Of a stretch of DNA of 64,000 nt, positions 42,026-50,252 are shown one piece after another. Positions within the stretch are counted from its first letter, which is position 1, and each line of letters opens with the position of its first letter. A program made the position numbers and the translations under genes. The notes under the pieces were generated by a model that saw only the letters and a list, made by a program, of their open reading frames with translations, was not told the origin of the DNA and searched no databases. The DNA comes from JANNPJ01 sp965200525 (GTDB taxonomy: Bacteria > Actinomycetota > Actinomycetes > Actinomycetales > Kineosporiaceae): positions 1,116,001-1,180,000 of the forward strand of contig OZ241368.1 in the NCBI GenBank assembly GCA_965200525.1, written 5' to 3'.

Positions 42026-43593
42026 CGGCTCGGCTCGCTCTCGGCAGGGTTCGGGTCGGTGACGAGGTCGGTGACGGGGTCGATGGCGGGGTCGGGCGCG
42101 GCGGCTTCGTCGGCGTCCGTGATCACCGCGCTGACGGTGGCGACCAGCTCGGAGCGGGCCACGACGTACTGGCCCGACCTGCCCGCGCTGCGGAAGTCCT
42201 TGTTGTCGGTGATCCCGGCCCGGGCCTGCAGCCCGGCCCGCAGATCCTTGACCGTGACCGTGCCGTCCCGCAGCTCGTTGGCCCCGATCATCACCGCGGC
42301 CCGGAAGCCCTGGGCGTTGGCGTAGGCCAGCTGCTTGCCGACCTTGCCCACCGCCTCGCCGACGTACAGCTCGGTGGCCACCCCGGCCCGGCGCAGCTGG
42401 TGCGCGGCCCGGGACGCCTCGGTGACGTCGACCCCGGGCATCACCAGCACGATCACCGAGGCGGTGGTGGCCGTGGTGCCGAGCTCGATGCCCAGGTTGC
42501 GCAGCCCGGTGATCAGCCGGTCGAGGCCGATCGAGCAACCGACCGCCGGCACCGAGTCGTCGCTGAACCGGTTGACCAGCCCGTCGTACCGGCCACCGCC
42601 GAGGATCGAGCCGACCCCGGCCCGGGCCAGCGACCCTTCGTAGACCGACCCGGTGTAGTAGGCCAGCCCGCGGGCCAGGCTCGGGTCGAACCGGACGGCG
42701 GTCTCGCTCACCTCGAGCGCGTCCAGGTGGCCGAGCAGCTCGCGCACCTCGGCCAGGGCCGCGGCGGCCTGCTCGTCGTTCGGGAGCCGGGTGGCCAGGT
42801 CGTCGACCACCTCGGCCCGGGTGTCGCGCCGGACCGCGGCGAAGTCGAGGATCGCGGCGATCGCGGCGCCGTCCAGGCCGACGCCGTTGATCCGGTCGCC
42901 GGAGACGTCGAAGCGGCCCTCACCCAGCTCGGCCCGCAGCGCCTGCGGGGAGATCTTGTCGGCCTTGTCCAGCACCCGCAGCACGTGCCGGGACACCTCG
43001 GGATCGGTGAGGCCCAGCCCGACCAGGAAGGCGTCGACCAGCTTGCGGTTGTTCACCCGGATGAAGAAGCCCGGGCCGGAGCCGTCCAGCGGCGCGGCGG
43101 GCAGACCCAGCGAGGCCAGGGCGGCGGCCATCACGGCCACGATCTCGGCGTCCGCGGCGACCGCGCTGGAACCCGCGATGTCGACGTCGAACTGGGTGAA
43201 CTGGCGGAACCGGCCCTGCTCGGGCTGGGGTTCGTCGGCCCGGAACACCGGGCCGATGTGATACCGGCGGAACGGCAACCGGATCTGCTGCGGGTGGTAC
43301 TGGGCGATGATCCGGGCGAACGGGACGGTCAGGTCGAACCGCATCCCGACTTCCTTGTCCGCCTCCGGATCGACCGGAGCACCGGTCTCGCGGACCCGGA
43401 AGATCTCCTTGTCGTCGCCACCGCTGCCGAGCAGCGTGGGCAGGGACTCCAGAACCGGGGTGTCGAGCGGGACGAAACCGAACGATTCGTACACCCGCCG
43501 CACTCGGTCGACAACTTCGTTCCGCAGCAGCATCTCCTCGGGAAGAAGATCCCGGAATCCTCGGAGGGTCTGCGGACGCACCAAGCGACTCAT
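42022..43593 (-). CDS. hisS: Histidyl-tRNA synthetase, eukaryote-like/alpha-proteobacterial type
   Basis: ATG 43593, with AGGAAGG upstream, gives 523 residues, longer than the usual bacterial 420-430. Motif 2 reads RYHIGPVFRADEP and then GRFRQFTQFDVDIAG, and the histidine-binding motif is SLARGLAYYTG. Both are closer to the eukaryotic pattern (RYHI, DFDIAG, SLARGLDYYTG) than to the common bacterial LVRGLDYYNRT. Motif 3 is GCSIGLDRL and GGGRYDGL is intact. A C-terminal anticodon-binding domain runs to about residue 495, followed by an Asp/Pro-rich tail. The enzyme is encoded directly behind an unusual tRNA-His, its presumed substrate. Confidence 0.93.
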   Translation of the reverse strand: MSRLVRPQTLRGFRDLLPEEMLLRNEVVDRVRRVYESFGFVPLDTPVLESLPTLLGSGGDDKEIFRVRETGAPVDPEADKEVGMRFDLTVPFARIIAQYHPQQIRLPFRRYHIGPVFRADEPQPEQGRFRQFTQFDVDIAGSSAVAADAEIVAVMAAALASLGLPAAPLDGSGPGFFIRVNNRKLVDAFLVGLGLTDPEVSRHVLRVLDKADKISPQALRAELGEGRFDVSGDRINGVGLDGAAIAAILDFAAVRRDTRAEVVDDLATRLPNDEQAAAALAEVRELLGHLDALEVSETAVRFDPSLARGLAYYTGSVYEGSLARAGVGSILGGGRYDGLVNRFSDDSVPAVGCSIGLDRLITGLRNLGIELGTTATTASVIVLVMPGVDVTEASRAAHQLRRAGVATELYVGEAVGKVGKQLAYANAQGFRAAVMIGANELRDGTVTVKDLRAGLQARAGITDNKDFRSAGRSGQYVVARSELVATVSAVITDADEAAAPDPAIDPVTDLVTDPNPAESEPSR

Positions 43594-43627
43594 CGCCGTG
43601 CCTTCCTGATCAAAACTGATCACATTG

Positions 43628-43698
43628 TACCGGGAAGGGGTATCGAACCCCTGCCTCCTGATCCACAATCAGGTGCTCTACCACTGAGCTATCCCGGC
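43628..43698 (-). tRNA. tRNA-His (GTG anticodon), lacking G-1 and with A73
   Basis: A 71-nt cloverleaf: acceptor GCCGGGA pairs with TCCCGGT through a G1-U72 wobble, D arm GCTC/GAGC, anticodon stem CCTGA/TCAGG with loop TTGTGGA, T arm AGGGG/CCCCT with loop TTCGATA. The base before G1 is A and the discriminator is A73; CCA is not encoded. Usual bacterial tRNA-His has G-1 paired with C73. This gene is 34 bp upstream of hisS on the same strand. Confidence 0.93.
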
Positions 43699-43783
43699 TC
43701 GCGAGATACCTTAGCAGAGGTCGGCCTGAGGGTGACAACGCCGGTCTTGGAGCGGCCCGAGACGGGCCGGGACGGACTATTAC

Positions 43784-44506
43784 TCAGAGTTCGACGTCCT
43801 CGCCGGAGGCCACCTTCTGGGCGTCGGCGAAAGCCACCTGGTCGAACAGCGCACCGGGCTTGCGGTAGAACCGGGCCCATTCCTTGTCGCCGTACGAGAA
43901 ATGCCACCACTCGCCGTCGTAGGGCGCGAAGCCGGCCGCCATCATGGCCCGGCGCAGCAACTGCCGGTTCTCCCAAGCCTCCCGGGAGACGAACGGCGAG
44001 AAGGTGAACGAGTCCTTCGAGGCCGCCATCACCTGGGTGCCCAGATCGACCGGCAGGCCGTCGCGCAGCACGTCGACGGCCACCGCGCCGCCGGTCGGAT
44101 ATCCGGCCACCGACGGCACCGCGACTCGGCGATGAGCCACCTCGATCAGCTCGGCCTCGTCCGGATACTGTTCGGCCAGAGCCGCTTTCGCCGCCTCGAA
44201 CAGGCGGGTCTGAACCTCCAGGGCACGGAAGCCGTAGACCACCCGCAACGTCAGCGTGCGGTCCAGGTTCTTCAGCTCCTGGCCGGCCCAGTAGAGCAGG
44301 TCGACCACCGGACGGCGCACGAAGATGCTGCCCCCGGTGAGCTCGGCCATCTCGTTGTCGAGGTGATCGACCCGGAGCACGCCCTGCTGCGGCACGGCCT
44401 CGAACAACACCACCTCCTCGACCTCGACGACCGGCACATTGGCGTAGTCGACGTATTTCAGCATCTTCTCTTCGAGTAATTCATAAACGTCGTCGGCGGT
44501 ACTCAC
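43784..44506 (-). CDS. M15-family D-Ala-D-Ala dipeptidase-like protein (VanX/DdpX) with altered zinc ligands
   Basis: Read from GTG 44506 (240 residues), with GAGAGAGG upstream. The overall VanX layout is clear: LRVVYGFRALEVQ, a central GYPTGGAVAVDV, LPVDLGTQV, NRQLLRRAMMAAGF and GEWWHFSYGD. Family members usually read HPTGGAVD in the centre, supplying His and Asp zinc ligands; here these positions are Tyr and Ala. The Glu and His of EWWH remain. The protein may be inactive, or may use the later Asp. There is no signal peptide, consistent with cytoplasmic VanX. Confidence 0.8.
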   Translation of the reverse strand: MSTADDVYELLEEKMLKYVDYANVPVVEVEEVVLFEAVPQQGVLRVDHLDNEMAELTGGSIFVRRPVVDLLYWAGQELKNLDRTLTLRVVYGFRALEVQTRLFEAAKAALAEQYPDEAELIEVAHRRVAVPSVAGYPTGGAVAVDVLRDGLPVDLGTQVMAASKDSFTFSPFVSREAWENRQLLRRAMMAAGFAPYDGEWWHFSYGDKEWARFYRKPGALFDQVAFADAQKVASGEDVEL

Positions 44507-44891
44507 AGCGTGGAAACCTCTCTCAAATCTGGGCATCAGAAATCAGCATCCGGCCATTCGGTGGATGCTGAGAGAAAAACTCGGACAAATGACTGACGAA
44601 CCGACCCGGAAAACCCGGGCCCGGCCCGACGAAAACCCGGAAAGGGCCCGTCGCATTCGCATCGGTCGGGGCTTTGCACGGCGCGACCAGGGGCCGGACA
44701 AAGCAAGAGCGCCAGTCGACGCCGGCGCTCCACGGACCCACGAAGGGGGTGAACTAGCCGACGCCCACCGGCGACATATGCTCGGGATGGACGGCCACCA
44801 GGCATGACGACGCGATCGACCCGGAGGTCGGCGCGGATGCCGTGACGATGCCCATGATGGCTCGAAAGTTAGCAGCCGCCCCGATTGCCGG
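44507..44891. other. 385-bp region without a gene I can support
   Basis: Two short frames exist here (plus 44565-44807 and minus 44523-44741), but both show mixed third-position use, lack ribosome binding sites and match nothing I recognise. The stretch is less GC-biased than its neighbours. No clear hairpin was seen. Confidence 0.5.
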
Positions 44892-45926
44892 TCAAACCCC
44901 GGAGCCGGCCAGCTCCCGGGCGACCAGGGGCGCGACCTCGGTGCCGAGCAGTTCGATCGCCTTCAGCACCTGGGCGTGCGGCAGGGTGCCCACGCTGATG
45001 TGCAGCATGAACCGCTCGATCCCCAGAGCCCGCTGGACGCGCACGATCTTCTCGGCCACCTGCTCGGGGGCGCCCAGCATCAGCGAGCCCTCCGGGTCGC
45101 GCATCGCGTCGAAGGAGGCGCGGGTCATCGGGCCCCAGCCCCGCTCGCGGCCGAGCAGGGTCATGGCCTGGGCGTAGGAGGGGTAGTACTCCGACACCGC
45201 GGCCTCGGTCGAGGTGGCCAGGTAGCCGTGGGCGTGCACCGCCAGCGGGGCCGTGACCGGGTCGAACCCGCCCTCGGCGAGGGCCCGGCGATGCCGGTCG
45301 GCCAGCGGGGCGAACCGGGCCGGCCGGCCGCCGATGATGGCCAGGGCCACCGGCAGACCGTAGCTCGCGGCCCGCACGATCGATTCGGGGTTGCCGCCGA
45401 CGCCGACCCAGATCGGCAGGTTGCGCTCGGGGCGGGGAAACACCGCCTGGTCGAGCAGCGCCGGGCGGTGGCGGCCGGACCAGGTCACCCGCTCGTGGCG
45501 GGCCAGCTCCACCAGCAGGTCGAGCTTCTCCGAGAACAGCTCGTCGTAGTCCTCCAGGGAGTACCCGAACAGCGGGAAGGACTCGATGAACGAGCCTCGG
45601 CCGGCGATGATCTCGGCCCGGCCGGACGACAGCAGGTCGAGGGTGGTGAACTCCTGGAACACCCGTACCGGATCGGCCGAGCTGAGCACGGTGACGGCGC
45701 TGGTCAGCTTGATCCGGCTGGTTCGGCCGGCCGCAGCGGCCAGCACCACGGCCGGCGCGGACGCCGCGAAATCGGCCCGGTGGTGCTCGCCGACCCCGTA
45801 GATGTCCAGGCCGACCTGCTCGGCCAGTTCCACCTCGGCCAGCACCTGGCGCAACCGCTCGCCGTGGCCGGTCGCCCGGCCCTCCAGCGGGTGGCTCTCG
45901 GCAAAGGTGGTGATGCCCAGTTCCAT
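44892..45926 (-). CDS. LLM-class flavin-dependent oxidoreductase
   Basis: A 344-residue luciferase-like TIM-barrel protein, ATG 45926 with GAGGG upstream. It begins MELGITTFAE, with GVGEHHRADFAASAPAVVLAAAA (the EHH region), RGSFIESFPLFGY and PIWVGVGGNPESIVRAA, all typical of the LLM group that uses FMN or F420. The substrate is unknown. It is followed 22 bp upstream on the same strand by a PPOX-class flavin or F420 protein, so the pair may act together. Confidence 0.9.
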   Translation of the reverse strand: MELGITTFAESHPLEGRATGHGERLRQVLAEVELAEQVGLDIYGVGEHHRADFAASAPAVVLAAAAGRTSRIKLTSAVTVLSSADPVRVFQEFTTLDLLSSGRAEIIAGRGSFIESFPLFGYSLEDYDELFSEKLDLLVELARHERVTWSGRHRPALLDQAVFPRPERNLPIWVGVGGNPESIVRAASYGLPVALAIIGGRPARFAPLADRHRRALAEGGFDPVTAPLAVHAHGYLATSTEAAVSEYYPSYAQAMTLLGRERGWGPMTRASFDAMRDPEGSLMLGAPEQVAEKIVRVQRALGIERFMLHISVGTLPHAQVLKAIELLGTEVAPLVARELAGSGV

Positions 45927-45948
45927 CGGGTCTGCCCTCGTCGACTCG

Positions 45949-46398
45949 TCAGCGCGGGGGTTGGCCGTAGATCCGGGACGGCGTGATCAGCACGGCTGTG
46001 CGGCCCTCGTCGGCCATCACCCGGTCGAAGGCGTCCCAGTCGTCGTGGGTGCCGCCGGCGGCGGTGAAGACGGCTCGCAGCAGAGCAGGCAGGCCGGCCG
46101 GGTCGAATCCGGCCAGCAGGTCGGCCGGGCCGATCAGGTCGACCGGCCCTTCGACCCCGACCCAGTTCCAGCCGCGACGGAAGGCGATCGACGCCACCGG
46201 CCGGGCCCGGAGGTACTCGATCTTGCGCCGGCCGCCGGAGACCAGAGCGACCACCTCGGCCCCGCTGACCGGATGAGCCAGCACCCCGGCATTGATCACG
46301 CTCAGCGCAGCCGTGCCGTCCGGCCGCACACAGGCCAGCGTGGCCAGCCCGGTCTCGGCGCCGGCCAGTCGCCGGACGTCGTCAAGATCGGCTGCCAT
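45949..46398 (-). CDS. PPOX-class F420/FMN-dependent protein
   Basis: A 149-residue split-barrel flavin-binding protein with ribosome binding site GAGGGAG. LATLACVRPDGTAALSVINAGVLAHP, GRRKIEYLRARPVASIAFRR and WNWVGVEGPVDLIG match the pyridoxamine-phosphate-oxidase-like family that uses F420 or FMN in actinobacteria. The exact reaction is unknown. It is 22 bp from the LLM-class gene and probably co-transcribed with it. Confidence 0.87.
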   Translation of the reverse strand: MAADLDDVRRLAGAETGLATLACVRPDGTAALSVINAGVLAHPVSGAEVVALVSGGRRKIEYLRARPVASIAFRRGWNWVGVEGPVDLIGPADLLAGFDPAGLPALLRAVFTAAGGTHDDWDAFDRVMADEGRTAVLITPSRIYGQPPR

Positions 46399-46451
46399 CG
46401 GAACTCCCTCGCGGATCGTCGTCCATGTCCTCGGGCGACTCTAGGCGAGAG

Positions 46452-47018
46452 CTACGTCTCGGCGACGGCACCCGGGCCGACATCGGCCGGGCCACCGGCG
46501 AGGGCCCCGGCCGCCGCCGGCAGCAGCGCCGCCCGCAGCTCGTCGTCCGGCACGTCGAGGAAGCTGAGCACCGCCTCGACGACACCACCCAGGGCCAGGT
46601 GGACGGCGACCCGCCGGGCCAGCGGATCGTCGTCGGTCACGAACAGGCCGACGACGTCGTCGAGCAGGTGGCTGACCTGCTGGATCGACGGCAGCGCGGA
46701 GATCTGGCGGTTGAACCGGACGAAGATCAGCACCTCGTATCGGTGAGTCACGACGAGTTCGACGAATCCGGCCAGTAGTTCCTGCGGGCTCCAGGTGACG
46801 GCCGCGGCGAAGAAGGTACGCAGTTCGCGGGCGGGGCCCTCAAGGGCCTGCGAGAGCAGCTCTTCCTTGGAGTTGAAGTGATAGAGCAGGGCCGACTTGG
46901 ACAGGCCGACCTCGGCCGCGATCTGGGCCAGCGTGGTCGCCTCGTACCCCTGGACGGCGATCAGGCGGACCGCCACCGTGCCGATGTCGTCCAGAAGCTG
47001 CGGCATGTGCCGGGCCAT
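46452..47018 (-). CDS. TetR-family transcriptional regulator
   Basis: ATG 47018, with AGAGG upstream, gives 188 residues. The helix-turn-helix includes VRLIAVQGYEATTLAQIAAEVGLSKSALLYHFNSKEELL. The C-terminal domain (about 75-175) is helical, with a Pro/Gly/Ala-rich end. It lies just upstream of the PPOX and LLM oxidoreductase genes on the same strand, so it may regulate them. No operator was identified with confidence. Confidence 0.9.
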   Translation of the reverse strand: MARHMPQLLDDIGTVAVRLIAVQGYEATTLAQIAAEVGLSKSALLYHFNSKEELLSQALEGPARELRTFFAAAVTWSPQELLAGFVELVVTHRYEVLIFVRFNRQISALPSIQQVSHLLDDVVGLFVTDDDPLARRVAVHLALGGVVEAVLSFLDVPDDELRAALLPAAAGALAGGPADVGPGAVAET

Positions 47019-47193
47019 GGGCTGCCTCTTCCCCGAAACGGTGTGAACCGGCCATCCTGCCGCCCGGGGCGACCGCAGACAAACGGGCAGGACGGGCGGC
47101 CCTAAGCCGAGAGTCCAGTTCGAGTTATCCACCTGTGGATGGCGGACCCGAATTGTCGGTGGGTGGTCATAAGCTCTGGGGCGTGATCTCACG

Positions 47194-47721
47194 ATGAGCA
47201 AGGTTGACGCCCAGCGGGCCCTCCGTGATGCCAGGTACGCCCGATTCGCCGCCGAGAAGTCGGCCGCACCCGCTCCGGCCAAGAAGGCGGCCCCGGCCGC
47301 CGGATCGGTCCCGGCGGAGGTCAGGCCGCCCGCGGCCAAGCCCGCCCGGGGAGCCAAGTCCAAGGCCAAGACCGCATCGCCCGGCGACGAGCTGTTCTCC
47401 GCTCCGCCGCCGGCCGAAGGCGAACTGCCGCCCGCCGACCCGGCGACCAGCATCGCCGCGGAGCCGGCGCCCACCACCGAGTCCGAGGTGGTGGCGGTCG
47501 AGCCGGGTTCGGTGGCGACCGACCCGGAACCGATCACGGTCGAGCCGCGGTCGACCACGGCCGAACCGGCCGAGAGCACGGCCGAACCGGCCGAGGTCGG
47601 GGTCGATTCGGCGGCCGAGACCGCCGAGACGACCGAGGAGCTGTGCGGTCACCGCTCGATGAACGGCCGCACCTGCACCCGGGACAAGGGGCACGAGCAG
47701 AAGAACCACCGCTACAACTGA
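47194..47721 (+). CDS. Ala/Pro/Glu-rich protein with C-terminal Cys/His motif
   Basis: A 175-residue protein. It has a basic N-terminus (MSKVDAQRALRDARYARF), then a long low-complexity region rich in Ala, Pro, Glu and Lys (about 24-145), then a compact C-terminus: LCGHRSMNGRTC, then KGHEQKNHRYN. The two Cys and several His could form a small zinc knuckle. I do not recognise the family. The tail looks like a binding module on a disordered linker. A strong palindromic terminator follows. Confidence 0.75.
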   Translation: MSKVDAQRALRDARYARFAAEKSAAPAPAKKAAPAAGSVPAEVRPPAAKPARGAKSKAKTASPGDELFSAPPPAEGELPPADPATSIAAEPAPTTESEVVAVEPGSVATDPEPITVEPRSTTAEPAESTAEPAEVGVDSAAETAETTEELCGHRSMNGRTCTRDKGHEQKNHRYN

Positions 47722-47758
47722 CGTTCCCGCCCCACCCGCTGACGACCGGCCGACCGGC

Positions 47759-47784
47759 GGTGGCGAGCACCGGTGCTCGCCACC
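47759..47784. terminator. Bidirectional terminator between convergent genes
   Basis: A perfect 26-bp palindrome with arm GGTGGCGAGCACC, flanked by further GACC/GGTC pairing. It lies 38 bp after the plus-strand stop and about 37 bp before the MFS gene end. Confidence 0.8.
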
Positions 47785-47820
47785 GGGTCGGTCAGCCCTG
47801 GTTCACCAGCCCCGGGTCGG

Positions 47821-49284
47821 TTAGCTGTCTTCGGCCGACAGCGGGGTCGCGACGTCCTCCAGTTGCTGGTTCTCGGCGTCCACGCCGACCAGCCACTCGA
47901 TCAGCCCGGCCGCGATCATCAGCCCGGCCCCGAGGTAGTAGCCGCCGGCCACGGCGCCCACCTTGCCGGTGTCGACCAGCTTGCCGAACAGCAGCGGGCC
48001 GATGATGCCGCCGAGGCCGGTCCCGACCGCGTAGAACACGGCGATGGCCATCGCCCGGGTCTCCATCGGGAAGATCTCGCTGACGGTCAGGTAGGCCGCG
48101 CTGGCCCCGGCCGAGGCGAAGAAGAACACCACCATCCAGGCCACGGTCAGCGTGGTCGCGTTGAACGCCCCGCCCTGCAGCAGCAGGGCCGTGCCGATCA
48201 GCAGCACCCCGCTGACGGCGTAGCTCAGGGTGATCATGGTTCGCCGGCCGACCGTGTCGAAGAACCGCCCCAGCAGCACCGGCCCGAGAAAGTTGCCGGC
48301 AGCCAGGGGCACGATGTACAGCCCGACCGATCCTGACTTGACGTCGAAGAACTTGGACAGCACCAGCGCCTGGGTGAAGAACACCGCGTTGTAGAGAAAA
48401 GCCTGGCCGACGAACAGGCCCAGGCCGAGCACGGAGCGGGCCGGGTAGTCGCGCAGCATGGTCCGGGCGATCTCACTCAGCCCGACCGGGCCCCGCTGGC
48501 GGATCTCGATCAGGTCCGCGTCGTCGACGTCCTCCAGCTCGCCGTCCCCGTGCCGTCTCACCGACCGTTCCACGTCGCCCACCACCGCCTCGGCGACGTC
48601 GTGCTGGCCGTGGATGGTCAGCCAGCGCGGGCTCTCCGGCACGTTGCGGCGAACCACCAGGATGACCAGCCCCAGGACGGCACCGAGCCCGAAGGCGAAC
48701 CGCCAGCCCAGGTCGGCCGCGAAGATCGAGGTGTTCAGCAGCACCAGGGTCAGGGCCGCCCCGACGGCCGCGCCCAGCCAGTAGGAGCCGTTGATCAGCA
48801 GGTCGATCCGGCCCCGCAGCCGGGCCGGCATCAGCTCGTCGATGGCCGAGTTGATCGCCGAGTACTCGCCGCCGATCCCGGCGCCGGTGAAGAACCGGCA
48901 GGCGAAGAACCAGAGCGGGTTCATCGAGAAGGCGGTCAGCACGGTCGCGGCCAGGTAGAGGCCGAGCGTGATCATGAACAGCCGTCGGCGGCCGAACCGC
49001 TCGGTCAGCTGCCCGAAGAGCAAAGCGCCCAGGCAGGCGCCGGCCACGTAGACCGCGGCGGCCAGCCCGACCTGGGAGGCGCTCAGGGCCAGACCGCTGC
49101 CCTTCTCGGTCAGCCGGTCGCCGAGGGCCCCGACGATGGTCACCTCGAGGCCGTCGAGGATCCAGACCGTGCCCAGACCGACCAGCACCATCACGTGCCA
49201 CTGGGACCAGGGCAGCCGGTCGAGCCGAGCCGGGATGCCGGTGCGGACGACGGACGCCGACTCGGAGGTGCTGGTTCGGCCCAC
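47821..49284 (-). CDS. MFS transporter, sugar-porter-like
   Basis: GTG 49284, with GGGAGA upstream, gives 487 residues. Twelve hydrophobic helices are visible. MFS signatures include GQLTERFGRRRLF between helices 2 and 3, its second-half counterpart GRFFDTVGRRTM, FFTGAGIGGEYSAINSAIDELMP, and NVPESPRWL after helix 6. The PESPRWL motif is typical of the sugar porter and aromatic-acid/H+ symporter families. The substrate is unknown; no catabolic genes lie nearby. Confidence 0.9.
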   Translation of the reverse strand: MGRTSTSESASVVRTGIPARLDRLPWSQWHVMVLVGLGTVWILDGLEVTIVGALGDRLTEKGSGLALSASQVGLAAAVYVAGACLGALLFGQLTERFGRRRLFMITLGLYLAATVLTAFSMNPLWFFACRFFTGAGIGGEYSAINSAIDELMPARLRGRIDLLINGSYWLGAAVGAALTLVLLNTSIFAADLGWRFAFGLGAVLGLVILVVRRNVPESPRWLTIHGQHDVAEAVVGDVERSVRRHGDGELEDVDDADLIEIRQRGPVGLSEIARTMLRDYPARSVLGLGLFVGQAFLYNAVFFTQALVLSKFFDVKSGSVGLYIVPLAAGNFLGPVLLGRFFDTVGRRTMITLSYAVSGVLLIGTALLLQGGAFNATTLTVAWMVVFFFASAGASAAYLTVSEIFPMETRAMAIAVFYAVGTGLGGIIGPLLFGKLVDTGKVGAVAGGYYLGAGLMIAAGLIEWLVGVDAENQQLEDVATPLSAEDS

Positions 49285-49422
49285 TGGTGTCTCCCTCGAC
49301 CCCGATGCGGTTCCCCGGCACCGTGGCCGGGGGTTCGGACCAACCCAGGCTGCCCCGACCGGACGTGGTCGGCCACTCGGCCCGCCACCCGGCATTCCTT
49401 CGACCGAGGGCGGGCAAACGCA

Positions 49423-49455
49423 CGAACGCCCCGGCTCGGTGAGCCGGGGCGTTCG
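49423..49455 (-). terminator. Cold-shock gene terminator
   Basis: Perfect 15-bp arms (CGAACGCCCCGGCTC and complement) with a 3-base loop, 11 bp beyond the cold-shock gene stop on the minus strand, followed by GCGTTTG. Confidence 0.8.
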
Positions 49456-49466
49456 TTACGACAAGA

Positions 49467-49670
49467 TCAGAGCGGGCGGATGTTCTCCGCCTGCGGGCCC
49501 TTCTGGCCCTGGGTGATCTCGAACTCGACCTTCTGGTTCTCGTCGAGCGAGCGGTAGCCGCTGCTCGCGATGGCCGAGAAGTGAGCGAAGACGTCAGCGC
49601 CGCCGTCGTCGGGGGCAATGAATCCGAAGCCCTTTTCGGCGTTGAACCACTTGACGGTACCTGTTGCCAT
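49467..49670 (-). CDS. Cold-shock protein (CspA family)
   Basis: A 67-residue single cold-shock domain with ribosome binding site GGAG before ATG 49670. RNP1 is GFGFI (within KWFNAEKGFGFIAPDDGG) and RNP2 is DVFAHFSAI. It is an RNA chaperone binding single-stranded RNA. It has its own terminator. A long non-coding stretch upstream may include a structured 5' leader, common for cold-shock genes, but I could not define one. Confidence 0.96.
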   Translation of the reverse strand: MATGTVKWFNAEKGFGFIAPDDGGADVFAHFSAIASSGYRSLDENQKVEFEITQGQKGPQAENIRPL

Positions 49671-50252
49671 GACTACTCCTCCAGGAGCGTATTGATTGGC
49701 CCCGACTGCCGGGGCCGCGCTGGTCGCGGTGTTCGTCGTCCGCTCCGGAAGGAACAAGGCGCCTGAGCCGGAGCTCAAGCGGTCAAAGACGTGCGAGGCA
49801 CAACCACTGCGGGAGCAACAGTAGCCGAGGACCTCCCGGAACGCTGAATCGACGGCGATTCAGGGCACGGCGCGGCGGGCTCGCCCACCCTGATCGGCGG
49901 TTCGACCGACCCGTCCGGAGCGGGCCGATAGCAGCTCGCCCGAAGGCGCTTGTGATCTTTTGTTCACACGCGGTGATCACCGGCCGCCGGCCACAAAGCC
50001 GCAGCTCAGAGGCGGGCATCGAGTTTGATTCACCCGGCCGTCGACCGATCTCCGCCGGGCCGCCGGCCCCGGATCCGGCCGCCCGGCCGGGCCGGCCCGA
50101 CAACGATGTCGGGCGAACCGGGCCGGGCCGGGAAAAAATCTTGGTTCGGCGTGCCGAAACCGGTCCGGACCCCGGCCCGGCGCCGCCGAGCGGCCGACCG
50201 GATGTCTGCGACATCACACCCCCGGCCGGCAACCGGGACCGGCGGCCGACGG
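49671..50252. other. About 580 bp without a convincing gene
   Basis: The stretch lies between the start of the cold-shock gene and the end of the RlaP-like gene. Frames present here lack ribosome binding sites and recognisable sequence. The part nearest 49670 is the likely promoter and leader of the cold-shock gene. A TGATC-containing stretch at 49951-49975 is relatively AT-rich. No clear terminator was found for the cold-shock direction. Confidence 0.5.

Noticed and set aside
43594..43627. T-box or His attenuator between tRNA-His and hisS
   Set aside because: Only 34 bp, with no T-box sequence or His-rich leader peptide.
44523..44807. Short frames on both strands upstream of the VanX-like gene
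   Set aside because: No ribosome binding site, mixed codon use and no recognisable sequence.
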